A model generated the notes under the pieces. It ran no database searches. It saw only the letters and a program-made list of their open reading frames with translations, and had not been told where the DNA came from. Source: Phialocephala subalpina (Eukaryota > Ascomycota > Leotiomycetes > Helotiales > Mollisiaceae). Taken from it: a DNA stretch of 64,000 nucleotides. Positions 43,001-53,548 of the stretch are shown piece after piece (positions within the stretch are counted from its first letter, which is position 1; every line of letters begins with the position of its first letter). The stretch spans positions 227,790 through 291,789 of the forward strand of contig FJOG01000003.1 of the NCBI GenBank assembly GCA_900073065.1, written 5' to 3'. The position numbers were made by a program, and so were the translations under genes.

Positions 43001-43648
43001 CGGCTCTGGGATACCGCTACAGGAGCAGCGCTGCAGACGCTCGAGGGCCATTCAAGTTGGATCTCGTCAGTCGCCTTCTCCCCTAACGGCAAGCAGGTCG
43101 TCTCTGGCTCGCGGGACAACACTATCCGGCTTTGGGATGCCGCTACAAGAGCAGCGCTGCAGACGCTCGAGGGCCATTCAGACTGGATCTCATTAGTCGC
43201 CTTCTCCCCTGACGGTAAGCAGGTCGTCTCTGGCTCGTGGGATAATACTATCCGGCTCTGGGATACCGCTACAGGAGCAGCGCTGCAGGTGCTCAAGGGT
43301 CATTCAAGTTCGATCACATTAATCGCCTTCTCCCCTGACGGTAAGCAGGTCGTCTCTAGCTCGTACGACAACACTATCCGGCTCTGGGATACCGCTACAG
43401 GAGCAGCGCTGCAGACGCTCGAGGGCCATTCAAGTTCGATCTCGTCAGTCGTTTTCTCCCCTAACGGCAAGTTGCAGACTTTATCTGCGTTATATAATTG
43501 GGTAATAGAAGACGGAGTTAAGATTATCTGGCTTCCTCCAATTTATCGAGCAACTTCTCTAGCTATGTATAATAATAGTATTGTATTAGGGCATTCGTCG
43601 GGGAGACTTTCTATTCTTGGTTTTAAGGAAGGGCTAAAGTTTATATAA
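40044..43648 (+). CDS. HET-NACHT-WD40 (HNWD-type) STAND receptor, 1165 aa
   Basis: Three exons, 40044-40782, 40845-42394 and 42440-43648, with introns of 62 and 45 nt. Residues 1 to about 200 form a HET domain (start MRLLQYNNDSEFSLTEFFEG, then AILSHRWGAEEVTF, YFWVDTCCID, GWTLQELIAP). A NACHT NTPase follows with P-loop GMAGTGKST at about 299-307 and Walker B VLVVDALDECD at about 400. From residue about 835 come six complete 42-residue WD40 repeats plus a partial seventh, then a unique tail ending FKEGLKFI. This is the architecture of Podospora het-d/het-e/het-r proteins, which sense nonself through hypervariable WD repeats and trigger incompatibility cell death via HET. No frame defect is visible, so it may be functional. 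It lies alone in AT-rich repeat DNA. Confidence 0.95.
42653..43473 (+). repeat. Tandem WD40 repeats, 126-nt unit
   Basis: Six full units start at 42653, 42779, 42905, 43031, 43157 and 43283, and a seventh from 43409 breaks off after the GKL codons near 43473. Units are nearly identical in nucleotide sequence (for example the GGCCATTCAAGTT and CGGCTCTGGGAT segments recur unchanged). Differences cluster at the codons after GHS (SSV, SWI, SSI, SDWI) and before the D of the repeat core (SSG, GSR, GSW, SSY), which are surface positions of the propeller. This is the known pattern of concerted evolution with diversifying sites in HNWD genes. Confidence 0.97.
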
Positions 43649-44080
43649 GTCGTGTTTATTATTTGTTGAATTTATATAGTTCGTATATTAGTTACAGTTA
43701 TATTGAAATATATAATATTTATTTTCTTTTTATTTCTATTTCGTAGAGGGACTTAGGGAAGCTATTGCATTTATAGTAATAGGAAGTTGCCACTCGGTTT
43801 CTAGTACCTTACTATTACTCCCCTTAAAATAATCAAGGTGGAGATTTCTTGCGTTTGTGCAGTGACAAGGGGGGTGCGCGAGTACTTGTAGAGATGGGAA
43901 TGAGGATTGATTGAGTGGCAACTCTATATAGAACCAGACACGTGGCTGCCTATAGAAACTTATAATAATGCTATACTTTAACATTACGTCTATAAAATAT
44001 ATCGTAAATCCGATTAGCGTGGTTGTAAATACGGGTAATAAATCCTTTCTCGCTTATTAAGATGTTTGGCATTTTGTGTA

Positions 44081-44241
44081 CGGAAGGGGGTTTGCAAGAT
44101 TGATGCAACAGCAGGGGTTTTGGCGGTGAGCAGTTCTACCACTCTTCATTGGTGATTCTACCACCTTCTTCCACTTTTCAAGTAAAGGATAGGTGGCAGA
44201 ATACTCCCTTGTTGTTGCATCAATCTTGCAAACCCCTTCCG
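44081..44241. mobile_element. MITE, 161 bp, with TA target duplication
   Basis: The left end reads CGGAAGGGGGTTTGCAAG and the reverse complement of the right end reads CGGAAGGGGTTTGCAAGATT; the two arms continue to match through TTGATGCAACA, apart from one extra G on the left. The element is flanked on both sides by TA (44079-44080 and 44242-44243), the target duplication of Tc1/mariner-pogo type transposons. It has no coding capacity, so it must have been moved by a transposase encoded elsewhere. Confidence 0.85.
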
Positions 44242-44752
44242 TACCTCCTCCTACTTTGTCCGGATAAATCCAGTATAAAGGTCGCCTTACGCTCTATATC
44301 TTCAAACCCCAGAGCTATATTCTTTCTCAATAGGAGCTTCGTGCTAAGGTCTCTAAATCTGGGAATCAGCCAATAGTTATAATAGAATAGGGTGAAATAG
44401 CCAAAAGGACTTTTAACGCCATCGACGAAACATTCGACAATATAACTATAACCATAATATTTTCTTATTGTACACCGAATTCTTGTAAAGAAATAGCTAA
44501 AGAATAATAACAAACTAATTGTAACTTTATATATTTATATGGTAGAGATTTGTTAGTTGCTGGTCACGTGTAATAGGTCAAACTCTCATTCCATATGGAG
44601 TATAGTTCAGGGGTAATCTCGCAGACTCTTATATCCTCACTCTCCTCCCTAGCTAGCTCTTTAGACTTAATAATACGATCTTTTTACCCATAATATGATG
44701 CCTAGACCTCGTAGCATCTGATAAGATTTGAGACTCCCAAACCATTAAGTCG

Positions 44753-44793
44753 TTCCGGCACGTAGGGTTTTCCGTTACGCAGGGATGGACGTT
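44753..44793 (-). repeat. Repeat copy B, inverted relative to 39156-39196
   Basis: Reverse complement of repeat copy A with three transitions. On the plus strand the string CAGGGATGGAC at 44780 resembles hAT terminal motifs, but the homology between copies continues past that point, so the element boundary is not settled. Confidence 0.8.
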
Positions 44794-45861
44794 AATAATG
44801 ATTATTATTGAATAGAATAAGAGTAACACGTGAGTTACTCATGAATAGAATAACTTAACTCATTTTCGTTATTGAGTATTATTGAATTTCCCACACTGGC
44901 GGTTGCACAACGAAATGTATCTGCTTGCATCGTTGATGAGATTAGCTGCAGTTCTGCAGGACAATAAGAAAGATCAATGCTCCCAGCAAGGAGTCTTTGT
45001 GTTCTTCTATAGGCAAATACTTCTCCATGGCTTGACGATATTAAATATTTCTATAAGCAAGAAGGTAATAGTAGTACCCTACTACAAGTTATTAAGATCA
45101 AGAATCGTATTGTCCAGTCAACTTTATACTTTGGACTTGCTTGTGATTGCTAATAAATGCTTGCATTGCATGTCAACTTGACTGCAAAAAAACCAAACAG
45201 AGATCAAGCACTCAAACATTTTAAGAAGAAAAGTCAGATTCTGAAGAACTCTTATTTTAATGCTTTTACGGCTTCAATGGCTTCGTCAGAAACTTCGATC
45301 GAATTCCAGATCGCGAAACGTCGCACCTCTACACACTAGCAAACCTTTGCATTTCACGCCGCTTGGCTGTGCGTACGGAATTCTGAGTATGGGAGGCGAG
45401 TTTGAGCTTGTGAATGGCAGTTTCTGGACATTTTTTGCGGTGGCGATTCCGTTGATCTTCCACGTTAACATGTTTCTGTTTGGCGATGCGGCTTTCGGAT
45501 CGTAGACCTGAGCCCAGTGCATAAAAAGATCTTGAATATGGACAGGAGACGGTTATCGAGGTACCATGATCAAGGCAAGTAAACACGGTATTACGTGTCC
45601 ACTCGTAGGGGTGGATACGGTCATGTTGGCCTTGGGTCGGCGGGATCAAGGCTACAGTGCCGCTGACACTTCAATGTTGTGGATGACTCCGCCCCAGCAG
45701 CGACTAACCAACAGTCGCGAAACCAACTTCTTCTATTTCTGATTTCTACCTTCGTCAAATCTTTGGTCGTCGCTCCCCTCACAACAAAAATCAAATCCAA
45801 GAGAATTAATGAGTGCTGCCGACAGCCTGCGACCCCACAATCAAACAAGTTTCTGCCTCGA

Positions 45862-47051
45862 ATGTCTGTTTCTTTCGTTCCACGAATTGTCGCTATCTTC
45901 ATGATCTCTCTTCATCAGCTGATTTCTGCGGAAATTGTTGATTATCCAGTGGGAGTCAGTCTAGGATATTATCATTTGTAATTGTGCTTTCTTGCTTTCT
46001 CATCTAAATCCTTAACAAGAAACCCCACCTAATGGACGAAACCAGGTCGTCAGCATATTACAATGCACAGAACGTGTTGATCCAGGTTGTTACCATCAGC
46101 AGCAGCAAAGAATGGCAGGACTACTATTGGGCAACATGGACAGATCCCGTAAGACACACGTAAACATCCCCTCTATATTTCTCAGTCTTGGATTTAACAC
46201 GCGGAGATACAGACCAGACTATGACCCCGACACACTTGTGATTTTCACAAGAACACTCAAAGAGATACAACTTGCAACAGACAACACTCTCCAGAGTGAA
46301 GGCCCCATAGAATACCGATCTGTCACTGCACCAGAGCACTTCATCATGCGCTCTTCAATGGGAACTCTCATGCGCGCAGCCTACGACCTTGGCTATTTTG
46401 CATCTGGGCAGAGCTACTAAGTCGTCAATCTCCTGAACGCCGCTCGGCTTACCTATGACTTGGACAATGTAAAGGCTTGGGACTACCGATTGGATGCGAT
46501 TTATATGATGAAGAAAGTTTTGTCCTTGCGGTTGAGCATTCGAAACTATATGTCACTGTCAGCTTCCTGGATATTGGGCATTACATTTGCATTCCAATCA
46601 GCGTGAATAGGTTCCCGAAGAACGGTGAAGATGCGAATAGAGGCGTATATCTCGTCCCTCACTCAAGAGAGGATTGCTATTAACGAATACAGCATCTTAC
46701 TGGCCACAACGTGCAAGCTTTCCTGGGTCACAACGGGGAGTTTTACATGAGTTTGGCTCTTGCTATCCAAGAATTCATGGATGAGATGATCGAATATCTC
46801 CTCGAAAGCAACATCGAAAACCCAGAATCCAAAATCCAAGGAATTATTTTGGCAGGTGAAACATCGACAAAGGGGATGGAGGAGATGAAGCTGGTCATCG
46901 GGAAGGCGTTACCTGAGTACAAAGATCGGTTCTTGTGGTCTATTGATCCTGGGGCTGTGGGTGTATTGGGGCGGCACATCGTGCGCGGCAGTATGTGACG
47001 GAGCATGCGATTATGAATCCGCGAGGAGGTAGTTTGCATGAGGAACTTTGA
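45862..47051 (+). pseudogene. Broken secreted Hsp70/actin-like ATPase-domain gene
   Basis: Starts with a signal-peptide-like MSVSFVPRIVAIFMISLHQ and then EIVDYPVGVSLGYYH, similar to a phosphate-1 loop of the Hsp70/actin ATPase fold. After a probable intron (from about 45977) the frame runs through NQVVSILQCTERVDP and RMAGLLLGNMDRSRK to GQSY, where TAA at 46418 interrupts before VVNLLNAARLTYDL. A one-base shift near 46470 leads to LPIGCDLYDEESFVLAVEH; TAA at 46681 interrupts again; and after IILAGETSTKGMEEMKL (phosphate-2/adenosine-like region) another shift near 46970 is needed to read GAAHRARQYVTEHAIMNPRG to the end. Two stops plus two shifts indicate a decayed gene. Intact relatives form expanded families in ascomycetes; function unknown. 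Confidence 0.6.
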
Positions 47052-47229
47052 GAGGAAGTACATGAGATCTTTTTCCTTCTAAGCATTCAAAAAACGGGCA
47101 TTTCAAGTGGACTAGAAGGATCACTCTATATTCCAACTAATGGAAACATAGCATATGTGAAATGAGATGACCTTTCACAACTCCAATTTCGCCGTTCAGA
47201 TAGCAAGTCATCGCTCTGTCAAAACTGTC

Positions 47230-48354
47230 TCAATTTCTTGGGCATGTACTGTCGAAAAGTGCTCGACATCTTGCACTGTGAAGAATATTTGGCGTGTCCC
47301 CCATTACATGCTCAAATTCCTCCTCCTCAGCCTTCGAACCCTTCAAATTTGCATCCGCAACCGTGCTGATATGTCCAAAATCCGTAGGCGGGACGTAGTG
47401 ATGCATCAACTCAGGATTAATCACCAAACAACTAAGATCCTTAAACTTGCAACCCTGCTGAAGCCTAATATCAAATGCCTTGTCCTCACCCTTGCCCGCC
47501 CACTTCAACACCTTCATAGCTCCACGTCGCGAGAAGCCAATAGCAAAGCTGGCGACAGTGAGACTGCTTCTCTGCACCGCTCGCTTCCCGGGTGTAATAC
47601 CGTCCATATACCTCTTCGACCAACCGATGTAATTTGCTGGCAGGGGAGCAGAGGGATCGTCGTACTCGAGTCTACGAGTTTTGTTAACGGTAGGCTCTCC
47701 GCTATGTCCAATCCACAAGATATCCCAAGCATGTCCATACGGCGACCGATCCTGAGAATCAGTAAGCGTGAACTCGCGGACTGCATCGGAAACAAGTCGC
47801 ATTTGGTCCTTGACCGAGACGTCCCAGTCCACGTCGTCCTCGAGAAATAACGCCGATTCCAAATCAGCCATGACCATGTATTTCACCAGGTCGAGCGAAG
47901 AAAGCCAGTTGCGGACCTCGCCCGTGTCCACAGGATGCGGCACATTCTCAGGTCCAAGTTTTTGAAATGCTTCAATCATTTCCACGGTCAACGGAGGCTG
48001 TTTGGGTATCTCAACATCAAGACCGGTGTGCTCAGCGGCAGCCTTGAGTCCTCTTGTTCTCCAACTAGGGCCTTCTGAGAGTACCAGGATCTTTTGGAAC
48101 TGTGTAAGCCAGATTAGAACAGGTTAAAAATGCAATTGTCTTTCTTGTCGTACAATCGTATGGTAAGAAGAGACTGGAAAACTTACACCGAGCGTGGAGT
48201 TGCCAGCGGCGTCTTTTGGACTCAAGAGCGCGAACTGGGTAGGTGGACCGCGGGAGACATAATAATACGTGATAATAGTAAAAATGCAAGCGACAACAAG
48301 GTGTTTAAGCCGACCGTGTGAAAGTCGTCCACGAGGCGTGAAAGGATGGGGCAT
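47230..48354 (-). CDS. GT25-like (LPS-type) glycosyltransferase, type II membrane protein (345 aa)
   Basis: Two exons on the minus strand, 48354-48187 and 48099-47230, phase 0, 87-nt intron with GTAAGT donor and ACACAG acceptor. The start MPHPFTPRGRLSHGR is followed by one transmembrane anchor (residues about 18-35), giving a Golgi-type type II topology. The junction reads NSTLGFQKILVLSEGPSWR. The acidic motif LFLEDDVDWDV at about 138-148 corresponds to the donor and metal binding DxD-like site of family 25 enzymes, and HAWDILWIGHSGE with DKAFDIRLQQGC are further conserved blocks of the fungal group. These enzymes are thought to add hexoses to glycoproteins or glycans; the acceptor here is unknown. 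Intact between a pseudogene and an NLR gene. Confidence 0.88.
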
Positions 48355-49049
48355 CTTAAACTTTGAATGGGAATAAGCGCCTGCCTCACCCACAGCCTCG
48401 CGCAGTAGACGGTGTATCACCCTGTTTCCAGAAAGCAGCCTCACATAAAGATATCCTCCAGATATCGCTGTGAGTAAGTAGCTATACCTCTGCCGCAGTG
48501 TGGAGAAGATGCGGTGGAGTCGGATCGTCAATTATGAGGTGGTACAGAATTTGACGAAAATGCGAATTTATATGGTAGACCAGCTGATAACAAGCGTGAA
48601 GGTGTGGTGTGTAGTTGCATCGAAGGCGGACAAATCAGCTGGTCGGTGGCTTGAAGTCGGGCTGTCCAGCGGGCCATACTGTACAGTTGCCGAGTCGAAT
48701 TTTACTCGTTCAGCTCTGAAGCGAGGCTCAAAAGGCGACATTTCACAACATGCTTTCTAATTTGTGGACGGCCTGGTAGGAGACTTATTGTGAAGTCAAC
48801 GACCCCAACCATTCCGCAGAAGTTTCTGATATCGATGGCTACATTTGTTAGAGGGCCCCCTATTTCCCCAGGAAATCGATGCGGCATAAGTTGCCGATTG
48901 ACCCCGATTTTGCTTCAAGCACTAAACTGCTCGCTCGTATGATTGGCCACAAGTCTTTGGTGCCTAACGACGCCCAATCACAGTACAAAATAGCGGGGAC
49001 AGCTGAGATAGCTTCAACTGCCTACGCGACATTATCCACGTAGCGACAT
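48355..49049. other. Divergent promoter between GT25-like and NACHT-ankyrin genes
   Basis: 695 bp with no supported feature other than presumed promoters for both neighbours. Confidence 0.6.
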
Positions 49050-52000
49050 ATGTTCCAGCATCGTCTTGCGACATCACGATATATAAGCAGACAGACACTC
49101 TCGATGGCTGCGCAGCCTCTAAACCAGGCCGATCCTCCTGATGGCAACCCCGATCTCTGGAAGGAAGCCTACCAAGCTCTCTATCTAGAGAAGCCGAAGC
49201 TGGTGATTGCCTACCAGAATCTTGTACTGGAAGACGATGTAGCGGATGTGTCTCCTAAAGAGACGAAGGCCGACGACGTCGGCATGACTGAAGCCGACGC
49301 AACTGCCATAGAAGCTCATCTCAGGCTAGATAAGGAACAGATTTCGCGTTTCCTTTCCAAGAAAGTCGAGGCCGCGCAGGACCAAGCAAAATTACACCTC
49401 AAGATCAGCAAATCGAAGGAAGTGACGATCGATGTCGGCGAACAGGTCGACCGAATTGTCAAGGGCATCACATGCGCCAAGGACTTCATCGGCTCTATAG
49501 TTAGCAACGAACCGCACGCTGCCCTTGCTTGGGCTGGCGTCTGCGTTATACTACCGGTAGGCACACCCACAAAAGATTCAGTTCGGGTTTCAAGGCGACA
49601 GACAAAGAGAGTGAGGTTTGCCTCAACGAGGATTTCGCACATTCAAGACGGTCAATTTCGTCATGCAGTTATGCTGAGCATGAGCAGTTTATCCTCAATG
49701 CCCATGAGCAGTCGACTGCCGCCCTGGATGGCTTCGAATACATCAGCAATCTCATGCTACAGTATCTTGTACGCGAGCAAACTTACCGTGGTCTGAAGGC
49801 AGACGAAATCGATCGCCCAGGCGGCGTAAACGTCGCCAATCTCAAGGGGCAGTTTGAATCCAAGACTGTCAAGCTGTACACACGGATTACTGAATACCAG
49901 ATCCGCCTCTCACGGCAGTATTCTCGACACCGCCTCTTTCGCTATATGCGCAATGTGGCCAAGTGTGATGGCTGGAATGCCATGCTCGACGAGATCAAGA
50001 AGTTCGAGGCACAAGGAGGTGGCGATGTTGCCGCGATCGATTCTATCCGGCTGAAGTTTTTGGCCCTTGGCCAGAAACGACACTTTGAAGCCCTCGAGGA
50101 GCGTCTCAAGATCAACCAGAAAGAAATGAAAGAGATGGTGGAAAGAATAGAAGCAAAAAGAATTGCAGAGCAGAAAGAGAGGGACGAGAAAATCCGCATA
50201 AAGGCGCAGGACGAAGAGGTGAGCAAGTGTTTAAGCACTATCATCAAAGCGGAGCCAGAAATCCCCAAGCCTGTTGACCATAAGGGAAAACTCGAGAATA
50301 AAAAGGGAAAAGTGCTGCCGGAGACATGCGGCTGGCTCCACAGCCATCCTACCTACACTGCGCTCGTAGACTCAGACAGTAATGATCTCTTGTGGATCCA
50401 TGGAAAACCCGGAAAGGGAAAATCGATGCTGGCTCTGTCGCTCATCGACAAGCTGACGCCAACAGCCGCCTTGACAAAGAATTCTGGTGACGCAGATGCT
50501 ACTGATATGCCCACAACAGTCTGCTGCCACTTCTTCTTTGCCCACGACGACTACCGCGTGGGTACTGCCGTTGCTTTAATGCGGTCTATGCTCTACCAGC
50601 TCCTAGAGAGCCACCCGGATCTCGTGGTCAACATAATGAAGGACCTAGAGATAAAGCGAGAGGAGCTATTCACGCAGCCCGAGGCCCTACAAGCCTGTTG
50701 GCGGATTCTGATGGATATGATAAGATCCTCGCCAGCCACTGGGAGCTCATACTTCATAGTTGACGCTCTGGACGAGTGCGACTCGGAGTCACGAGCAGCT
50801 TGGCTTAAGCACCTGGTGGAAAATGTCAGACCGGGGAAGCAGCGACAGCCACAGCATAAAATGAAGTGGATAATCACGAGCAGGTCGAACGAGCTCGATA
50901 TTTCCGAGGCGTTCGGGAATGACAGCGGCTTCAAATCCATCTGCCTCGAAGACAACGCTGCCGCCATCGAAGAGGACGTGTTTCGCTACATAGAAGCCCA
51001 GAAGAAGACATTCCCCAAGCGCCACAGCGAGGCTGAAAAGGCCGCAATTGGGCGCACACTGCTCGAAAACTCCGAGGGTACGTTCTTGTGGGTCTGGCTT
51101 GCGTGTGAACAGATTCGCAAGGCTCGTCCCGGGCTCGTCGACGCCATGCTCAAGAAGCCGGTCAAGGGCCTCGACGATTTCTACCAACGAATGCTGGATT
51201 CGATTGACGAGGACGCACAAGAGATAGCCCGGGATATTTTACAGGTGGTTCTGTATGCCGCTCGTCCTTTCGGTCTCAGAGAACTTGCCACCGCGAGTGA
51301 AGTCGCTGGTCCCAATGAGGACGAGATATGCGAGGATACTATTCTGTCCTATCTCGAGCTATGCGGGTCCTTTGTTGACATAGAACGAACCACGGGCACG
51401 GTTACACTTATTCACCAGTCTGCCCGGACCTTTCTTCGACAGAATATGAAGACGGAGCGGTCAAAAAGTATTTATGCGACGTACTGGCAGCCGGAGGAGG
51501 GTCATCTGGTTCTCGCTGGACGGTGCTATAGCTACCTGCATTGCGGAGCACTGGCTGCTTGCAAGCCAGAGAAGACCGCTCACTCCTCCATTGAGGGAGA
51601 GTTTTCTACCGCTTTGGAAGCAGTAAGATATCCATTTCTTGCTTATGCAGTTGCATTCTGGATGCATCATGCCCGTTTGGCTAGCCATAAGGGCAACAAA
51701 AACAATACCAGTCGTGTAACAGATATTTTTGACCGCGATACCGAGTTCTTGAAGCCGGGAGAATCCGCAACACGTCGCCGGTGGTGCGAAAAGTACGCTT
51801 TCTCGTACCTTAATTGGGGAAGGGAATCATACACAGCGCTCCAAGTGGCTTGTCGAGGCGGCATCGTGCCTCTAGTCACTCTCCTACTCGATCGGGGTGA
51901 TGCCATAGACGCGGCGGACAGAGCCGGCAATACGCCTTTCCACCACGCGGCATGGGAGGGCCACGATGATGTCGTCACCATTCTGCTGGAGAGAGGAGCA

Positions 52001-53548
52001 AAGAAGGATAGCAAGGACGAAGACGACAGAACAGCTCTACACCTGGTTGCCTGCCGTAACCGCGAGTCTACGATTGAATTGCTGCTTTCCCATGGGGTTG
52101 ATGATGTATTGCTGCGTGCGGCTGAAAAGAAATATGGAAAGACACCATTGCACTGCGCAGTGGATGCTTTGCACGAAGGTGTGGCGCGGATCCTCATAAA
52201 GCGCATGGCTTCTGTATCATTATCGGTCGACCCTAGGGACAGAGAAGGGCACACTCCGTTGCACTATGCCGCCTGCTGGGGATACTGGAACCTCAGGCGT
52301 TTTCAAGGGCGCCCTAAGGGGCGAGGAGGCGGCTGCAGTGCTGGTGCATTTAGCGTGGCGTCGGTGCGGGCGATAGATATTCTGAGACCAACGGCTGCGC
52401 AAGACGATGAAGAAGACACCAAAGACAGATGTTACGATAGGTTTGTCTGTCTGCTCATGGAAAATGGCGCAGACGTAGAAGCCGTCAACTCATTCGGCTA
52501 CTCGACCCTGCACCTTGCCGTCTTCGAGAAACAAGAGGGTGCCATCCGGCTACTCCTGGAGCGCGGCAAATGTAACCCATCGCCACGAGATCGCATTGGC
52601 TGGACGCCCTTGATGTGGGCCGTCGACGAAAGCTGGATCACGATTGCCCAACTGCTCTTGGACTTCAAGGCTGACGTCTCCGTCTCTGACGAGGACGGGC
52701 AAACGGCATTACACCTCGCGGCCATGGAGATGAACGTGGACATGATCCGCCTGCTCTTGCAGTTCGGTGCTGATGCCTGCGCAGTGGATAAAAAGGGGGC
52801 CACGCCGCTGTACCTGTCATGTCAGAATGGGCCTTTAGAAGCGGCAAGTCTGCTCATTCAAAATGCCACCAATCTGAACCTACCGGTCTACGAGTCTATG
52901 GACACTCCGCTCTTGATTGCCATCGATCGCCAGACTCTTGCAGCCGAGTTGCTTATTGAAGCAGGATGTGATCTAAAGCTCGCGAATAAAAACGGCGTCA
53001 CGCCGCTGCACATGGCAGCCTGGGAGGGGACCGAAGCTATTGCTAGGAAGCTTCTGTCGTTGGGTGCGGATATGTCTTTGCGAACCGTCGCAGACAACAG
53101 CATCCCGCTCCAGCTCGCGGTATACAAAGAGAGTTACCCCGTTGCCAAACTACTTATCGACTGGGGTTCCGATTTGCACGTCCTTGACAAACGTGGCGGC
53201 ACGCTGCTACATATAGCTGCGAACAAAGGGCCTCCAGAGACGGTCCAGATGTTGCTTGAGAAAGGTCTCGACCCGGTAGCTAAAGATAACTATGACGCGA
53301 CTCCGCTGCACGAGGCAACTCTTCTAGGGTCTGTCGCCGTGGCGGCTTTGCTGCTTGAGGCCGGAGCCGATGCGAATGCTATATGCGAAGAGTATGGTGG
53401 CACGGCATTGGACATGGTTAGGGAGGTGGTTCAGAATGAAGAGAAGAGACAACAGACTGATAAATGGGTGAGAGAAGAGGAGAAGCAGTGGCTGCGGAAA
53501 CACCAGGTGCTTATGGAATACTTGCAAAGGGTTACGGGAATCCTATAG
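49050..53548 (+). CDS. NACHT-ankyrin STAND receptor (1455 aa)
   Basis: Two exons, 49050-49556 and 49688-53548, joined in phase 0 across a 131-nt intron (GTAGGC donor, CAG acceptor at 49687), so that AGVCVILP reads into FILNAHEQSTAALDGFEYIS. The first 330 residues match the fungal NACHT N-terminal (NWD-type) helical domain, with a coiled-coil Glu/Lys-rich segment. The NACHT has P-loop WIHGKPGKGKSML at about 406 and Walker B YFIVDALDECD at about 526. From residue about 880 to 1430 there are many ankyrin repeats (for example TALQVACRGGIVPLVTLLLD, NTPFHHAAWEGHDDVVTILL), diverged from each other unlike the WD repeats of the neighbouring receptor. A likely intracellular nonself sensor by architecture; effector function of its N-domain is not known. 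An alternative start is the ATG at 49104 (MAAQPLNQ). Confidence 0.93.

Larger units (their letters stand above)
43649..45861. other. AT-rich region with MITE and repeat copy B
   Basis: 2.2 kb of AT-rich DNA with dense stop codons. Besides the MITE (44081-44241) and repeat copy B (44753-44793) it contains the palindrome GAGTAAC/GTTACTC around ACGTGA at 44821-44840. No gene supported. Confidence 0.6.

Noticed and set aside
42653..43473. Regular repeats that could be taken for a CRISPR array or satellite
   Set aside because: The 126-nt units keep one reading frame with WD40 residues and there are no spacers; the organism is a eukaryote.
44780..44790. hAT-like terminal motif CAGGGATG as an element end
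   Set aside because: Homology between the two repeat copies extends well beyond the motif on both sides, so no 8-bp target duplication can be defined there.
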